The notes under the pieces were generated by a model. The model searched no databases. It had not been told where the DNA came from and saw nothing but the letters and a program-made list of their open reading frames with translations. Positions 33,138 through 40,935 of a DNA stretch of 64,000 nt are shown here, in pieces. The translations under genes were made by a program, and so were the position numbers. Position 1 is the first letter of the stretch; each line of letters opens with the position of its first letter. The DNA is from Balneola sp. (GTDB lineage: Bacteria; Bacteroidota; Rhodothermia; Balneolales; Balneolaceae). Location: contig RHLJ01000001.1 in the NCBI GenBank assembly GCA_003712055.1, forward strand, positions 496,001-560,000. Reading direction: 5' to 3'.

Positions 33138-34909
33138 ACCATATCCAAATCACGGAACTGTAATTCATATAGGTGGCTGTATAAGCCACCTTTTGCTAAT
33201 AGCTCTTGATGCGTACCATCTTCGACTATCTTTCCTTTATCGAGAACTAAGATTCGATCAGCATTCTGAATTGTGCTCAAACGATGGGCAATTACAAATG
33301 TAGTTCTACCTTTCATTAGACGATATAATGCATCCTGTACCTGGGCTTCAGACTCAGAATCGAGCGAAGAAGTAGCTTCATCTAATAATAAGATCTTAGG
33401 ATCTTTGAGAATTGCACGGGCTATTGCCAACCGTTGACGCTGCCCTCCACTCAACTTAACTCCCTTCTCCCCAATTAAAGCATCATATGCTTCCGGAATT
33501 TCGTTTATAAACTCATGGGCATTTGCATCTTTGGCAGCTTCAATAATCTCCTCATCACTAGCTTCTAGGTTTCCGTATTGAATATTCTCTTTAATGCTGG
33601 TTCCAAATAAATGTACCTCTTGAGGAACAATAGAAATATGGTCTCTCAAAGACTTCACCTGTACCTCTTTTATAGAATGACCATCCACTTTTATATCTCC
33701 TCGTTGAGGATCATAAAATCGAGGTAAAAGATTTAATAGAGTGGTCTTTCCTGCTCCACTTGGCCCTACTAAAGCGATCGTTTGACCTGCTTCTACCTCA
33801 AATGAGAGCTTATTCAAAATGACCCGCTCGTCTTCATAGGCAAATGAGAGGTCTTGTACTGAAATACTTCCTTCTATCTCAGCAAGTGGTAATGCACCTT
33901 CTTTATCTTCGATTTCAGGAATTTCCTCTAATAATTCAAAAATTCTTTCCGAAGCACCTGCGGCAGTATTTACTGCAGTATATAATCTTGATGTTTGAGA
34001 GATCGAACGGGAAATATTCAATGCATAGATAATGAAGGCAACTAAATCTCCGGCAGTTAAACGATCTGCAAGTACTTCTTTACCACCGTACCAAAAAATG
34101 ATTACCAAAGTACTCATAAACATGATCCCAACTCCTGACCAGAAAAACTGGGTCAGAACCACTTTCCTTCTCACTGTTTTGAATAACTTCTCAATAGCAG
34201 TGGAATAGCGATTTACTTCATAATCTTCTCTTACAAATGCCTTAACCAACCTTACTGCGCCAAGAGCATCCTCAGCTACTGCCGTTGAATCGGCTAATTC
34301 ATCCTGAATACCTCTTGAAAGCTTTCTGATTTTTTGACCAAAGTACCGGGTCGCAATAGTTACAAAAGGAACCGTAGCAAAAATTACAGCACTTAAACGC
34401 CAGTTTAGAACCACCATCAGAGAAACGGAACCGATAAGTGAAAAGGAAATAGTAAGTAGCTGAGGGAGTGAGTCAGTTAGTGCCGTTCGAATTGAACCCA
34501 CATCATTAGTCAATCGAGAAGTAATCTCACCTAGTCTTCGTTCTGCAAAAAAGCGAAACCCAAGTTTATGTAGATGCTCATAAACTTTTTTCCTTAGATC
34601 AGTTACTACCCTTTCCCCTACCCATTCCAGGTGATAATTACCCATAAAGGTAAAAGCCGCTTGCAATACAAAGAGCACCATTAAGCCAATGGCTAACAAG
34701 TTTAATAGCTGATCATTTCCTTGTTCAAAAACAGCATCCAATAATTCTCGTAAACCTAGAGGCACTGACAACCAAATCCCCGAACCAATTAGCACTACAA
34801 CGGTAGCAAAATAGAATCGCTTTCGATAGGGCTTGCTCAGGGCAAAAATACTAACAAGAGTTTCTTTGAGACTTTTAAGTCCTCGCTTATCTGCTTCTTT
34901 TTCTGACAT
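33134..34909 (-). CDS. ABC exporter (fused permease and ATPase, MsbA-like)
   Basis: A 591-residue half-transporter. The six-helix permease occupies about 20-330 (FATVVVLIGSGIWLSVPLGL, NYHLEWVGERVVTDLRKKVY), the ATPase about 350-585: Walker A GPSGAGKTTLLNLL, Q-loop IVPQEVHLFG, signature LSGGQRQRLAIARAI, Walker B ILLLDEATSSLD, and the H-loop IAHRLSTI. It probably works as a homodimer exporting lipid or a hydrophobic substrate. Start at ATG 34909 (a GTG two codons earlier is possible), 14 bases after a TATATTTG -7 element. It is convergent with the solenoid operon and overlaps its last stop codon. Confidence 0.94.
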   Translation of the reverse strand: MSEKEADKRGLKSLKETLVSIFALSKPYRKRFYFATVVVLIGSGIWLSVPLGLRELLDAVFEQGNDQLLNLLAIGLMVLFVLQAAFTFMGNYHLEWVGERVVTDLRKKVYEHLHKLGFRFFAERRLGEITSRLTNDVGSIRTALTDSLPQLLTISFSLIGSVSLMVVLNWRLSAVIFATVPFVTIATRYFGQKIRKLSRGIQDELADSTAVAEDALGAVRLVKAFVREDYEVNRYSTAIEKLFKTVRRKVVLTQFFWSGVGIMFMSTLVIIFWYGGKEVLADRLTAGDLVAFIIYALNISRSISQTSRLYTAVNTAAGASERIFELLEEIPEIEDKEGALPLAEIEGSISVQDLSFAYEDERVILNKLSFEVEAGQTIALVGPSGAGKTTLLNLLPRFYDPQRGDIKVDGHSIKEVQVKSLRDHISIVPQEVHLFGTSIKENIQYGNLEASDEEIIEAAKDANAHEFINEIPEAYDALIGEKGVKLSGGQRQRLAIARAILKDPKILLLDEATSSLDSESEAQVQDALYRLMKGRTTFVIAHRLSTIQNADRILVLDKGKIVEDGTHQELLAKGGLYSHLYELQFRDLDMV

Positions 34910-34922
34910 GGCCACAAATTTG

Positions 34923-34930
34923 CAAATATA
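34923..34930 (-). promoter_or_regulatory. candidate -7 element (TATATTTG) of the ABC exporter gene
   Basis: On the minus strand TATATTTG fits TAnnTTTG and is followed by GC, as often in Bacteroidota; it ends 13 bases before the ATG at 34909. Confidence 0.4.
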
Positions 34931-35004
34931 ATGCCAAGAAGTTGGGTTTTTTTGCTTTCAATTTGCTATCTATGTTTTTCGTAAAGATCAAGAAGAAAAC
35001 ACTC

Positions 35005-35499
35005 ATGGACGGAGATACCCTAACCTGGATTTTTGTGATTGGTGGAATCATACTCATGGCCTTGGAATTCTTACTTCCCAGCGGTGCAGCAGTGATTCTT
35101 GGCTTTAGTGGGCTGCTTGTTGGTATTGCTCGTTTTATAGGGATTCTAGATGATCCTGTCACTGCAACTTTGGCATGGGTAGGTATTTCCACTATTCTTA
35201 CCATTCTAACCCTTCCAGTACTTAAAAAATATTTTGGCGGAGAAAGTAGCTTTAAAGTAGCTGATGAGGACTTTGAAGCTATGGATCAAATTGTTGATGT
35301 AGTAGAACCAATAAATGATGAAACCAATGAAGGTAGAATCCGTTTCCAAGGAATCTCCTGGCAGGCTCGTTCTTTGGAAGGAGAAATTCCTGCCGGTACT
35401 CAGGTTCGTATTGTATATAGGGATAATACAACCTGGATTGTAGAACCCGTGGATAAATTGAATCCACCACAGGCACAAAAACTTAAACAATCAAACTAG
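35005..35499 (+). CDS. NfeD-like membrane protein
   Basis: A 164-residue protein from ATG 35005 (an in-frame ATG at 34972 is an alternative). Two or three hydrophobic helices (TWIFVIGGIILMALEFLLPS, then GLLVGIARFIGIL and TLAWVGISTILTILTLPVL) precede a C-terminal OB-fold domain (IRFQGISWQARSLEGEIPAG, VRIVYRDNTTWIVEPV). This is the short NfeD form without protease domain. NfeD proteins partner SPFH/stomatin proteins; here two SPFH genes follow at once with six-base spacing, a conserved arrangement for membrane-quality or microdomain complexes. Confidence 0.92.
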   Translation: MDGDTLTWIFVIGGIILMALEFLLPSGAAVILGFSGLLVGIARFIGILDDPVTATLAWVGISTILTILTLPVLKKYFGGESSFKVADEDFEAMDQIVDVVEPINDETNEGRIRFQGISWQARSLEGEIPAGTQVRIVYRDNTTWIVEPVDKLNPPQAQKLKQSN

Positions 35500-35505
35500 G
35501 GCGTC

Positions 35506-36435
35506 ATGTTTTGGACAGGAACTTTGATCACATTGTTGGTCCTATACTTCTTAATCACAAGGCTATTTATCATTGTTGAATTTCGTGAGGAGGTAATTCA
35601 GGAACGGTTAGGGAAATTCAAAAAAAATCTCAAACCAGGCTTTCATTTTCTGATCCCACTTGTTGATCGACCAGCTTACAGCCGCGAAATGAGAGAACAG
35701 GTATTAGATGTTCCAAGCCAAACCTGTATTACTAATGACAATATCGAGGTAGCCGTAGATGGATTGGTTTATATCAAAGTGATGGATGCATATAAAGCCA
35801 GTTATGGGATTTCCAATTATCAAGCCGCAGCCATCAATCTTGCTCAAACGACAATGAGAAGTGAAATTGGTAAAATTACACTGGATGATACCTTCTCCGA
35901 AAGGGAAATGATGAATGAAAATATCGTTCGGGAAATTGATAAGGCTGCCGACCCGTGGGGAATCAAAGTTTTGAGATATGAGATTAAAAATATCCGCCCT
36001 TCCAATGAGATTGTTGATACCATGGAAAAGCAGATGGAAGCAGAGCGTGAAAAAAGAGCTGAGATTGTACACTCCGAAGGTTTCAGGCAGGCCAGAATTA
36101 ATGAATCGGAAGGTGAACAGCAAAGCCAGGTTCTTGTTTCTGAGGCAAGCAGACAGAAAAGAATCAATGAAGCACTGGGTAAAGCCAAAGAGATTGAATT
36201 GGTGGCCACAGCTACCGCAAATGGCATTCAGCGAATAGCAGAGGCCATGCAAAAGCCTGGTGGAGATTTAGCGGTTAAAACTAAACTGGTAGAACAATAC
36301 ATCGACGAGTTTGGAAAAATTATACAGACTTCCAAAATCTCTGTGCTTCCAACCGAAACCGCGAACCTCAAAACCTTTTTTGAAGGGGTAACTGCTGTAA
36401 GTTCGAACATCAAAGATCAGGAAGGAGACAAATAA
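35506..36435 (+). CDS. SPFH/stomatin-like protein 1
   Basis: A 309-residue membrane-anchored SPFH (band 7) protein. N-terminal helix about 3-23 (TLITLLVLYFLITRLFIIVE), SPFH domain about 25-190 (ERLGKFKKNLKPGFHFLIPL, VDGLVYIKVMDAYKASYGIS, RSEIGKITLDDTFSEREMMN), then a coiled-coil of ESEGEQQSQVLVSEASRQKR type and a hydrophobic C-terminal stretch. It should oligomerise into membrane-bound rings, with NfeD upstream as partner. Its stop overlaps the next ATG by one base, so translation is coupled. Confidence 0.93.
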   Translation: MFWTGTLITLLVLYFLITRLFIIVEFREEVIQERLGKFKKNLKPGFHFLIPLVDRPAYSREMREQVLDVPSQTCITNDNIEVAVDGLVYIKVMDAYKASYGISNYQAAAINLAQTTMRSEIGKITLDDTFSEREMMNENIVREIDKAADPWGIKVLRYEIKNIRPSNEIVDTMEKQMEAEREKRAEIVHSEGFRQARINESEGEQQSQVLVSEASRQKRINEALGKAKEIELVATATANGIQRIAEAMQKPGGDLAVKTKLVEQYIDEFGKIIQTSKISVLPTETANLKTFFEGVTAVSSNIKDQEGDK

Positions 36436-37382
36436 TGGAATTTTGGGAAATCGTAGATACTGTTAGTTTTGGTTTAGTAATGGCTTTTGGGCTTTTTATT
36501 CTATACAAAATAGCCAAGTCATTTAGACTCGTACCAAACCAATACGCCTATATTGTAGAACGACTTGGAAACTACCAAAAAACACTTGGCCCTGGTTTTC
36601 ATGCGCTCGTTCCCTTTTTTGATAAAGTCGTATATAAGCAAGATCTCCGTGAAGAGACTATCGAGGTAGAACCTCAAGAATGCTTCACCAAAGACAATGT
36701 GAAGGTTGAAGTAGATGGCGTGATCTATTTAAGTGTTGTTGACCCTGTAAACGCCAGCTATGGAGTTACTAATTACAGGTATGCTGCTATCCAGCTTGCT
36801 CAAACTACTACCCGATCTGTAATCGGGCTTATGGATTTGGATGAGACTTTTGAAGAAAGAGCAAGAATGAGTAGAGAAGTGGTTTCAGTTCTGAGTGAGA
36901 TGGAATTACCCTGGGGAATTAAGGTTCACCGCTACGAGATTAAAAATATTATGACTCCTCGTACTGTTCAGAATGCCATGGAGCGGCAAATGACTGCTGA
37001 AAGGGATCGTCGAGCTGTTATTGCAAAGTCTGAAGGGGTCAAAGGCTCCAAGGTGAATGACGCTGAAGGTGTAAAAGCGGAGATCATTAATATTTCTGAA
37101 GCGGAAATGCAGCGAAGAATTAATGAAGCCGAAGGTTTAGCCCAAGAAATTGAGGCCTTGGCAGAAGCAACAGCAGTATCGATTGAAAAAATTGCAGAAG
37201 CATTGTCTCAACCCAAAGGTGCAGAAGCGATGCAGCTTCGACTTGCTGAAAAGTATCTTGGTAAACTTAAAGGCCTGGGTCGCGATGAGAACCAAATTAT
37301 TCTTCCTCAGGATATTTCCAATTATGAGGAAGTAATGAAGGGTTTATCTCTGAATGAATTGAATAAGATTAATAAGAAGTGA
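36435..37382 (+). CDS. SPFH/stomatin-like protein 2
   Basis: A 315-residue paralogue of the preceding protein: N-terminal helix (SFGLVMAFGLFILYKIAKSF), SPFH domain (VERLGNYQKTLGPGFHALVP, VEVDGVIYLSVVDPVNASYG, TTRSVIGLMDLDETFEERAR), and coiled coil (VKGSKVNDAEGVKAEIINIS). Sequence drift from protein 1 is even along the length, so this is an old duplication. Two SPFH proteins next to one NfeD suggest a hetero-oligomeric ring. Ends before a short AT-rich repeat and the convergent M23 gene. Confidence 0.93.
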   Translation: MEFWEIVDTVSFGLVMAFGLFILYKIAKSFRLVPNQYAYIVERLGNYQKTLGPGFHALVPFFDKVVYKQDLREETIEVEPQECFTKDNVKVEVDGVIYLSVVDPVNASYGVTNYRYAAIQLAQTTTRSVIGLMDLDETFEERARMSREVVSVLSEMELPWGIKVHRYEIKNIMTPRTVQNAMERQMTAERDRRAVIAKSEGVKGSKVNDAEGVKAEIINISEAEMQRRINEAEGLAQEIEALAEATAVSIEKIAEALSQPKGAEAMQLRLAEKYLGKLKGLGRDENQIILPQDISNYEEVMKGLSLNELNKINKK

Positions 37383-37414
37383 TCAATTGTTCAATTGTTC
37401 AATGTTCGATTGTT
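37383..37414. repeat. short tandem AT-rich repeat between convergent genes
   Basis: About four tandem copies of an eight-base unit like TCAATTGT (variants TCAATGT, TCGATTGT). Similar words recur in the inverted repeat at 53644-53713. Confidence 0.5.
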
Positions 37415-38221
37415 CTAAAGCGCCCGGTAGTTCTCCCCTTCTATAAGCTGGATATTTCCTTCTCTTGTAGCAAATTTTACCGGGATAGTTATATACCGGC
37501 CATCCTGGACTACCCGCTTAACGTTGAAATGAAGATGCGGTCCGGTAGTATACCCGGTCGTTCCTGAATACCCAATCAACTGTCCTGTTCTTATCCTTTG
37601 CCCAACCGAAACTACTACACCATTAGGTCTTAGATGTGAGTACTCAGAGAATGTACCATCATCATGCAGAACGGTTATATAATTTGCTTTATCAATATAA
37701 TACTTGTCATCTCCTCCCTCTCGATAGCTCTCTTCTGTTTCTACTACAATACCCGATCGGGCAGCATATATCTGAGTCCCTTCCGGCATTTGAAAATCAA
37801 CTGAATATCTGAGACTACCCGTGTGAGAGAATTGACCGTTATAACCCTGAGATACTCTTCTTTGAGTTCCTAACCGATATGGGAGTCGATATACAAAATC
37901 ATCTGTATGATCAGCAAAAATACTTCCCATAAAAAACCTGTACGAAGTCTCTAATTCCCAACCGCCATGTTGTTTAATTGGAAAAAGTTCCAAAATCTTG
38001 ATATCCGCTTTCGCATCTATTACTTCCGTTAAAGGAAGACCTTGAGAAGGTCTAAGATTAGAAAAATCCATTTCTACCTGAAGCGTAATAGGAAAGATGT
38101 TGTCATTCTTTACAAATACCTCAATCTTATCCTCCTTCTCAACATTATATAACTCTACACTTTTGCTCTCCTGGGCTAATATTAGTGAAGGGATGAATAG
38201 AAATAGTAAAGTAAATTTCAT
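37415..38221 (-). CDS. exported M23-family peptidase (LytM domain)
   Basis: A 268-residue secreted protein with signal peptide (MKFTLLFLFIPSLILAQ). The first half is a beta-rich domain; the LytM/M23 domain spans about 125-255. Zinc ligands can be read in FSHTGSLRYSVDFQMPEGT (His and Asp) and in GPHLHFNV (HxH), with the further active-site His in YSHLRPNG. All residues for an active peptidoglycan endopeptidase seem present. Divergent from the ECF sigma gene. Confidence 0.92.
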   Translation of the reverse strand: MKFTLLFLFIPSLILAQESKSVELYNVEKEDKIEVFVKNDNIFPITLQVEMDFSNLRPSQGLPLTEVIDAKADIKILELFPIKQHGGWELETSYRFFMGSIFADHTDDFVYRLPYRLGTQRRVSQGYNGQFSHTGSLRYSVDFQMPEGTQIYAARSGIVVETEESYREGGDDKYYIDKANYITVLHDDGTFSEYSHLRPNGVVVSVGQRIRTGQLIGYSGTTGYTTGPHLHFNVKRVVQDGRYITIPVKFATREGNIQLIEGENYRAL

Positions 38222-38246
38222 GACCTAAAAAGTAGTAATTCTGATT

Positions 38247-38254
38247 TAATTTTG
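38247..38254 (+). promoter_or_regulatory. candidate -7 element (TAATTTTG) upstream of ECF sigma gene
   Basis: TAATTTTG fits TAnnTTTG and ends 32 bases before the ATG at 38287. No -33 element is clear. Confidence 0.3.
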
Positions 38255-38286
38255 TGGTATTTGAATACAGGCCTTTATATTCGGCC

Positions 38287-38871
38287 ATGAATATTTACGT
38301 GCTGTATCTACTATTTCTTCTCGCTATAAAAAAGGGAGACGAAAATGACGACCCCCAGCTATTATTAGCCATAAAAAAAGGTGATCATCAAGCATTTAAG
38401 AAGTTTTTTGAACGTCATCACTCCTACCTATTTCATTTCTTATTAAAAAAGGGAGTTTCCGAACAACAAGCTGAAGACCTGGTTCAACAGGCATTTGTAT
38501 ATATATGGGAAAAAAGAGCCCAAATTGATGAAACCAAATCATTAAAAGCATTTCTTTTCCGGATTGCCTATACCAGAATGCTCAATGTGTTCCGGGATAC
38601 TGCTAAGTTTGATGAGAATGCAGATATAGCTACTGAAGAAGGCAGCGAAGATGTACAAGCCAGGCTTGAGGCAAAAGAGCTGGGAGAAATCATCGAAAAT
38701 TCTATCGGGTCTATGCCTGAAAAAAGACAAGCTGTATTCCGACTCTGTTTTATTCAGGAATTCACCTACAAAGAAGCCGCAGAAACCTTACAGGTATCGG
38801 TTAAAACTATAGAAAACCATATGGGACTTGCTCTTAAAGAGCTAAGAGGGAAGTTGGAGAAATTTCGATAG
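38287..38871 (+). CDS. ECF RNA polymerase sigma factor (FecI-like)
   Basis: A 194-residue sigma factor. Region 2 at about 35-105 (FERHHSYLFHFLLKKGVSEQ, AEDLVQQAFVYIWEKR, FLFRIAYTRMLNVFRD); region 4 at about 140-190 (MPEKRQAVFRLCFIQEFTYK, TLQVSVKTIENHMGLALKEL). The N-terminus is odd: LLAIKKGDE is repeated after ten residues as LLAIKKGDH, and the first 20 residues are hydrophobic (NIYVLYLLFLLAI), so a local duplication seems to have extended the start; GTG 38254 is an alternative. Downstream are a lipoprotein, a FecR anti-sigma and an STN-type TonB receptor: a surface signalling locus. Confidence 0.9.
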   Translation: MNIYVLYLLFLLAIKKGDENDDPQLLLAIKKGDHQAFKKFFERHHSYLFHFLLKKGVSEQQAEDLVQQAFVYIWEKRAQIDETKSLKAFLFRIAYTRMLNVFRDTAKFDENADIATEEGSEDVQARLEAKELGEIIENSIGSMPEKRQAVFRLCFIQEFTYKEAAETLQVSVKTIENHMGLALKELRGKLEKFR

Positions 38872-38973
38872 GCAACGATCGATAAAAATTTCCCAATTAG
38901 GGGTGTTCCTGGAATTATGTGTATTAGGATTGAATCAAGAATTTAATCTAAAAACCAATCTAAAGTTAGAACC

Positions 38974-39873
38974 ATGAAGTCCTTTATAAATCCAAAATAT
39001 TTATTGTTGATGGCCCTTACTACAGGGTTAACTTTTTCTGCTTGTTCTTCAGTAAACAATGAAGTCGAGTCTCTTAGTGAAGAAGACATACAATTTGCAG
39101 CCGAAATCGCAGCCTCTTCTCTTGCTGATGACGAGTCTGGATTAATCTCAAGTATGTACGATGCTTTTTCAAATGTTGATGCTACGGGAATCTTTTATTT
39201 TGATGGTAGAAGCAAATCAGGACCAAGAGGAAACGGGGGTCGAGGCAGGGAACGTAATTACAGCTTCTCATACGATTCTTTAACAGGTGTACACACCATC
39301 TCTTATGAGCGGATTGTAGAGAATAACCGGTATTCAAAATCTGTAAGTACGCTACAAGAAATTATATATACAGACCTTGATGGCGAATTTATTGCTCGAC
39401 CAAGAGCTGAAAGAGATTCAATTGAAGCAATTGTTTTCAATAGTAATAAAACCGGGTCTTATGAGGACACCACCAAGACTTCCAGTTTTACAAAAACAGA
39501 TAGTTTCGATATAACTGGTGTGCATTCTACAAACACAATCCTAACTATGGATGGTACTCATACAGGAATAGGTGATGCAGAAGGCGCTCTTAATGATAGT
39601 ACTTCGGCAAGATCATACGAAATCAATCTTACCTATGAGAACGTTGAAATCAATAAAGATACTGTTGAGGTTTATGGTAACCTGGAAAATGGAGTAAGTG
39701 GAACTATCACTTATAGCATATCCATGAGCGAAACCATAAATGGTATACCTCAAGAAACACTAGTTGAAGGTGTGATTGATCTTGAAGAAGATGATGGAAC
39801 AGCACTTATGAGATTTGATAGAATCGACAGAGTTATTCGCTTCTCACTCAAAGATGGCAAACGACGAAACTAA
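38974..39873 (+). CDS. hypothetical lipoprotein within ECF sigma locus
   Basis: A 299-residue lipoprotein (signal MKSFINPKYLLLMALTTGL, lipobox FSAC). After an acidic helical segment it has a Gly/Arg-rich stretch (RSKSGPRGNGGRGRERN) and then long beta-rich sequence with many Thr and Asp. No family is recognised. It sits between sigma and anti-sigma genes, an unusual place, and is closed by a hairpin at 39910-39940. It could be a target of the sigma factor or a sensor component; both are inference. Confidence 0.85.
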   Translation: MKSFINPKYLLLMALTTGLTFSACSSVNNEVESLSEEDIQFAAEIAASSLADDESGLISSMYDAFSNVDATGIFYFDGRSKSGPRGNGGRGRERNYSFSYDSLTGVHTISYERIVENNRYSKSVSTLQEIIYTDLDGEFIARPRAERDSIEAIVFNSNKTGSYEDTTKTSSFTKTDSFDITGVHSTNTILTMDGTHTGIGDAEGALNDSTSARSYEINLTYENVEINKDTVEVYGNLENGVSGTITYSISMSETINGIPQETLVEGVIDLEEDDGTALMRFDRIDRVIRFSLKDGKRRN

Positions 39874-39909
39874 CCGATGATCGACCCAAATGATGATCAC
39901 TAACCACAG

Positions 39910-39940
39910 AAAAGCAGGCTACTTCAAGTAGCTTGCTTTT
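39910..39940 (+). terminator. hairpin terminator after lipoprotein gene
   Basis: Fifteen-base arms (39910-39924 and 39926-39940) pair with one G-U, from AAAAGCAGGCTACTT to AAGTAGCTTGCTTTT. It separates sigma-lipoprotein from FecR-receptor. Confidence 0.75.
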
Positions 39941-39957
39941 CCATTCATTCTACTAAT

Positions 39958-40929
39958 ATGTCAGAAGAACAAAACATACTACTCCCCGACGATGATCCTG
40001 ATTTGATTTTGTCACAACAACTTGGAGAAGTATTAAACTCTGGGGATTCTTTTACTTCTCTCAAAAATCGCCTTATTGATGTTCTGGTGGAATTCAAAGA
40101 CAAGGAACAAAAAACTTATCAAAACTATGAACTTGATTCTACCAAACTTTGGAAGAATATTGACTTGCAGACAAGGAAAGCAGCTAAGATCACTCCTCTC
40201 TTTCAGCGTAGAATTGCATATACATGGGCCGCTGCTGCTGTGGTTTTAATTGCAGCTTTTGTGGGATTCTTTTGGATTACAACCTCAACGCCAGATACTG
40301 CACTGTTAGCACAAAGCGACTCGACGATAACTACTATATCTCTTGAAGATGGCACCGAGGTTACTCTTAGACCCTATTCTCAATTATTTGAATTAGCTGT
40401 TAACGATGACGAGCGCACTTATTCGATCATTGGCGAAGGATATTTTGATGTAACTTCGGATGAGAATCGCCCCTTTAGCGTAACAGCCGGACAAGGAGTT
40501 GTTACTGTACTCGGTACACGCTTTAACCTGAGTAGTTGGGGAAATTCCTCGAAAGTATATCTGGAAGAAGGACGCATATCATTTAATACGATTGATGGAA
40601 AAGAGCCGTTAATTCTGGAACCAGGGCAATCTTCTATGATTACTGACGGTATTATCTCTTATACTGATGAAGCATTGGCTGAAGAGTTTACTGATTGGAT
40701 TAGTAATACTATCGTATTTAATTCGAGCATTCCTGAAGAAGTAGTTGCAGAAGTAGGCCAACATTTTAATATTACAATTGACGTTTCTCCACTTGATGAT
40801 ATAAGTACAGTTACTGGTTCATTAAGACTTGACTCTGTCTCACAAACTTTAGAAGATTTAGGCCTAGTTTTAGGTGGAACTTTCCGCCAGGCTGCTGATG
40901 ATAAGTATGTATTTGTAGCAATCAATTAA
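39958..40929 (+). CDS. FecR-family anti-sigma factor
   Basis: A 323-residue inner-membrane regulator that holds the ECF sigma factor inactive. Cytoplasmic N-terminal region about 1-80, transmembrane helix about 90-108 (WAAAAVVLIAAFVGFFWITT), FecR domain about 115-220 (TISLEDGTEVTLRPYSQLFE, YFDVTSDENRPFSVTAGQGV, VLGTRFNLSSWGNSSKVYLE), and a DUF4974-like C-terminus (VAEVGQHFNITIDVSPLDDI) that contacts the STN domain of the receptor. The receptor begins right after the stop. Confidence 0.93.
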   Translation: MSEEQNILLPDDDPDLILSQQLGEVLNSGDSFTSLKNRLIDVLVEFKDKEQKTYQNYELDSTKLWKNIDLQTRKAAKITPLFQRRIAYTWAAAAVVLIAAFVGFFWITTSTPDTALLAQSDSTITTISLEDGTEVTLRPYSQLFELAVNDDERTYSIIGEGYFDVTSDENRPFSVTAGQGVVTVLGTRFNLSSWGNSSKVYLEEGRISFNTIDGKEPLILEPGQSSMITDGIISYTDEALAEEFTDWISNTIVFNSSIPEEVVAEVGQHFNITIDVSPLDDISTVTGSLRLDSVSQTLEDLGLVLGGTFRQAADDKYVFVAIN

Positions 40930-40935
40930 TTGCAC

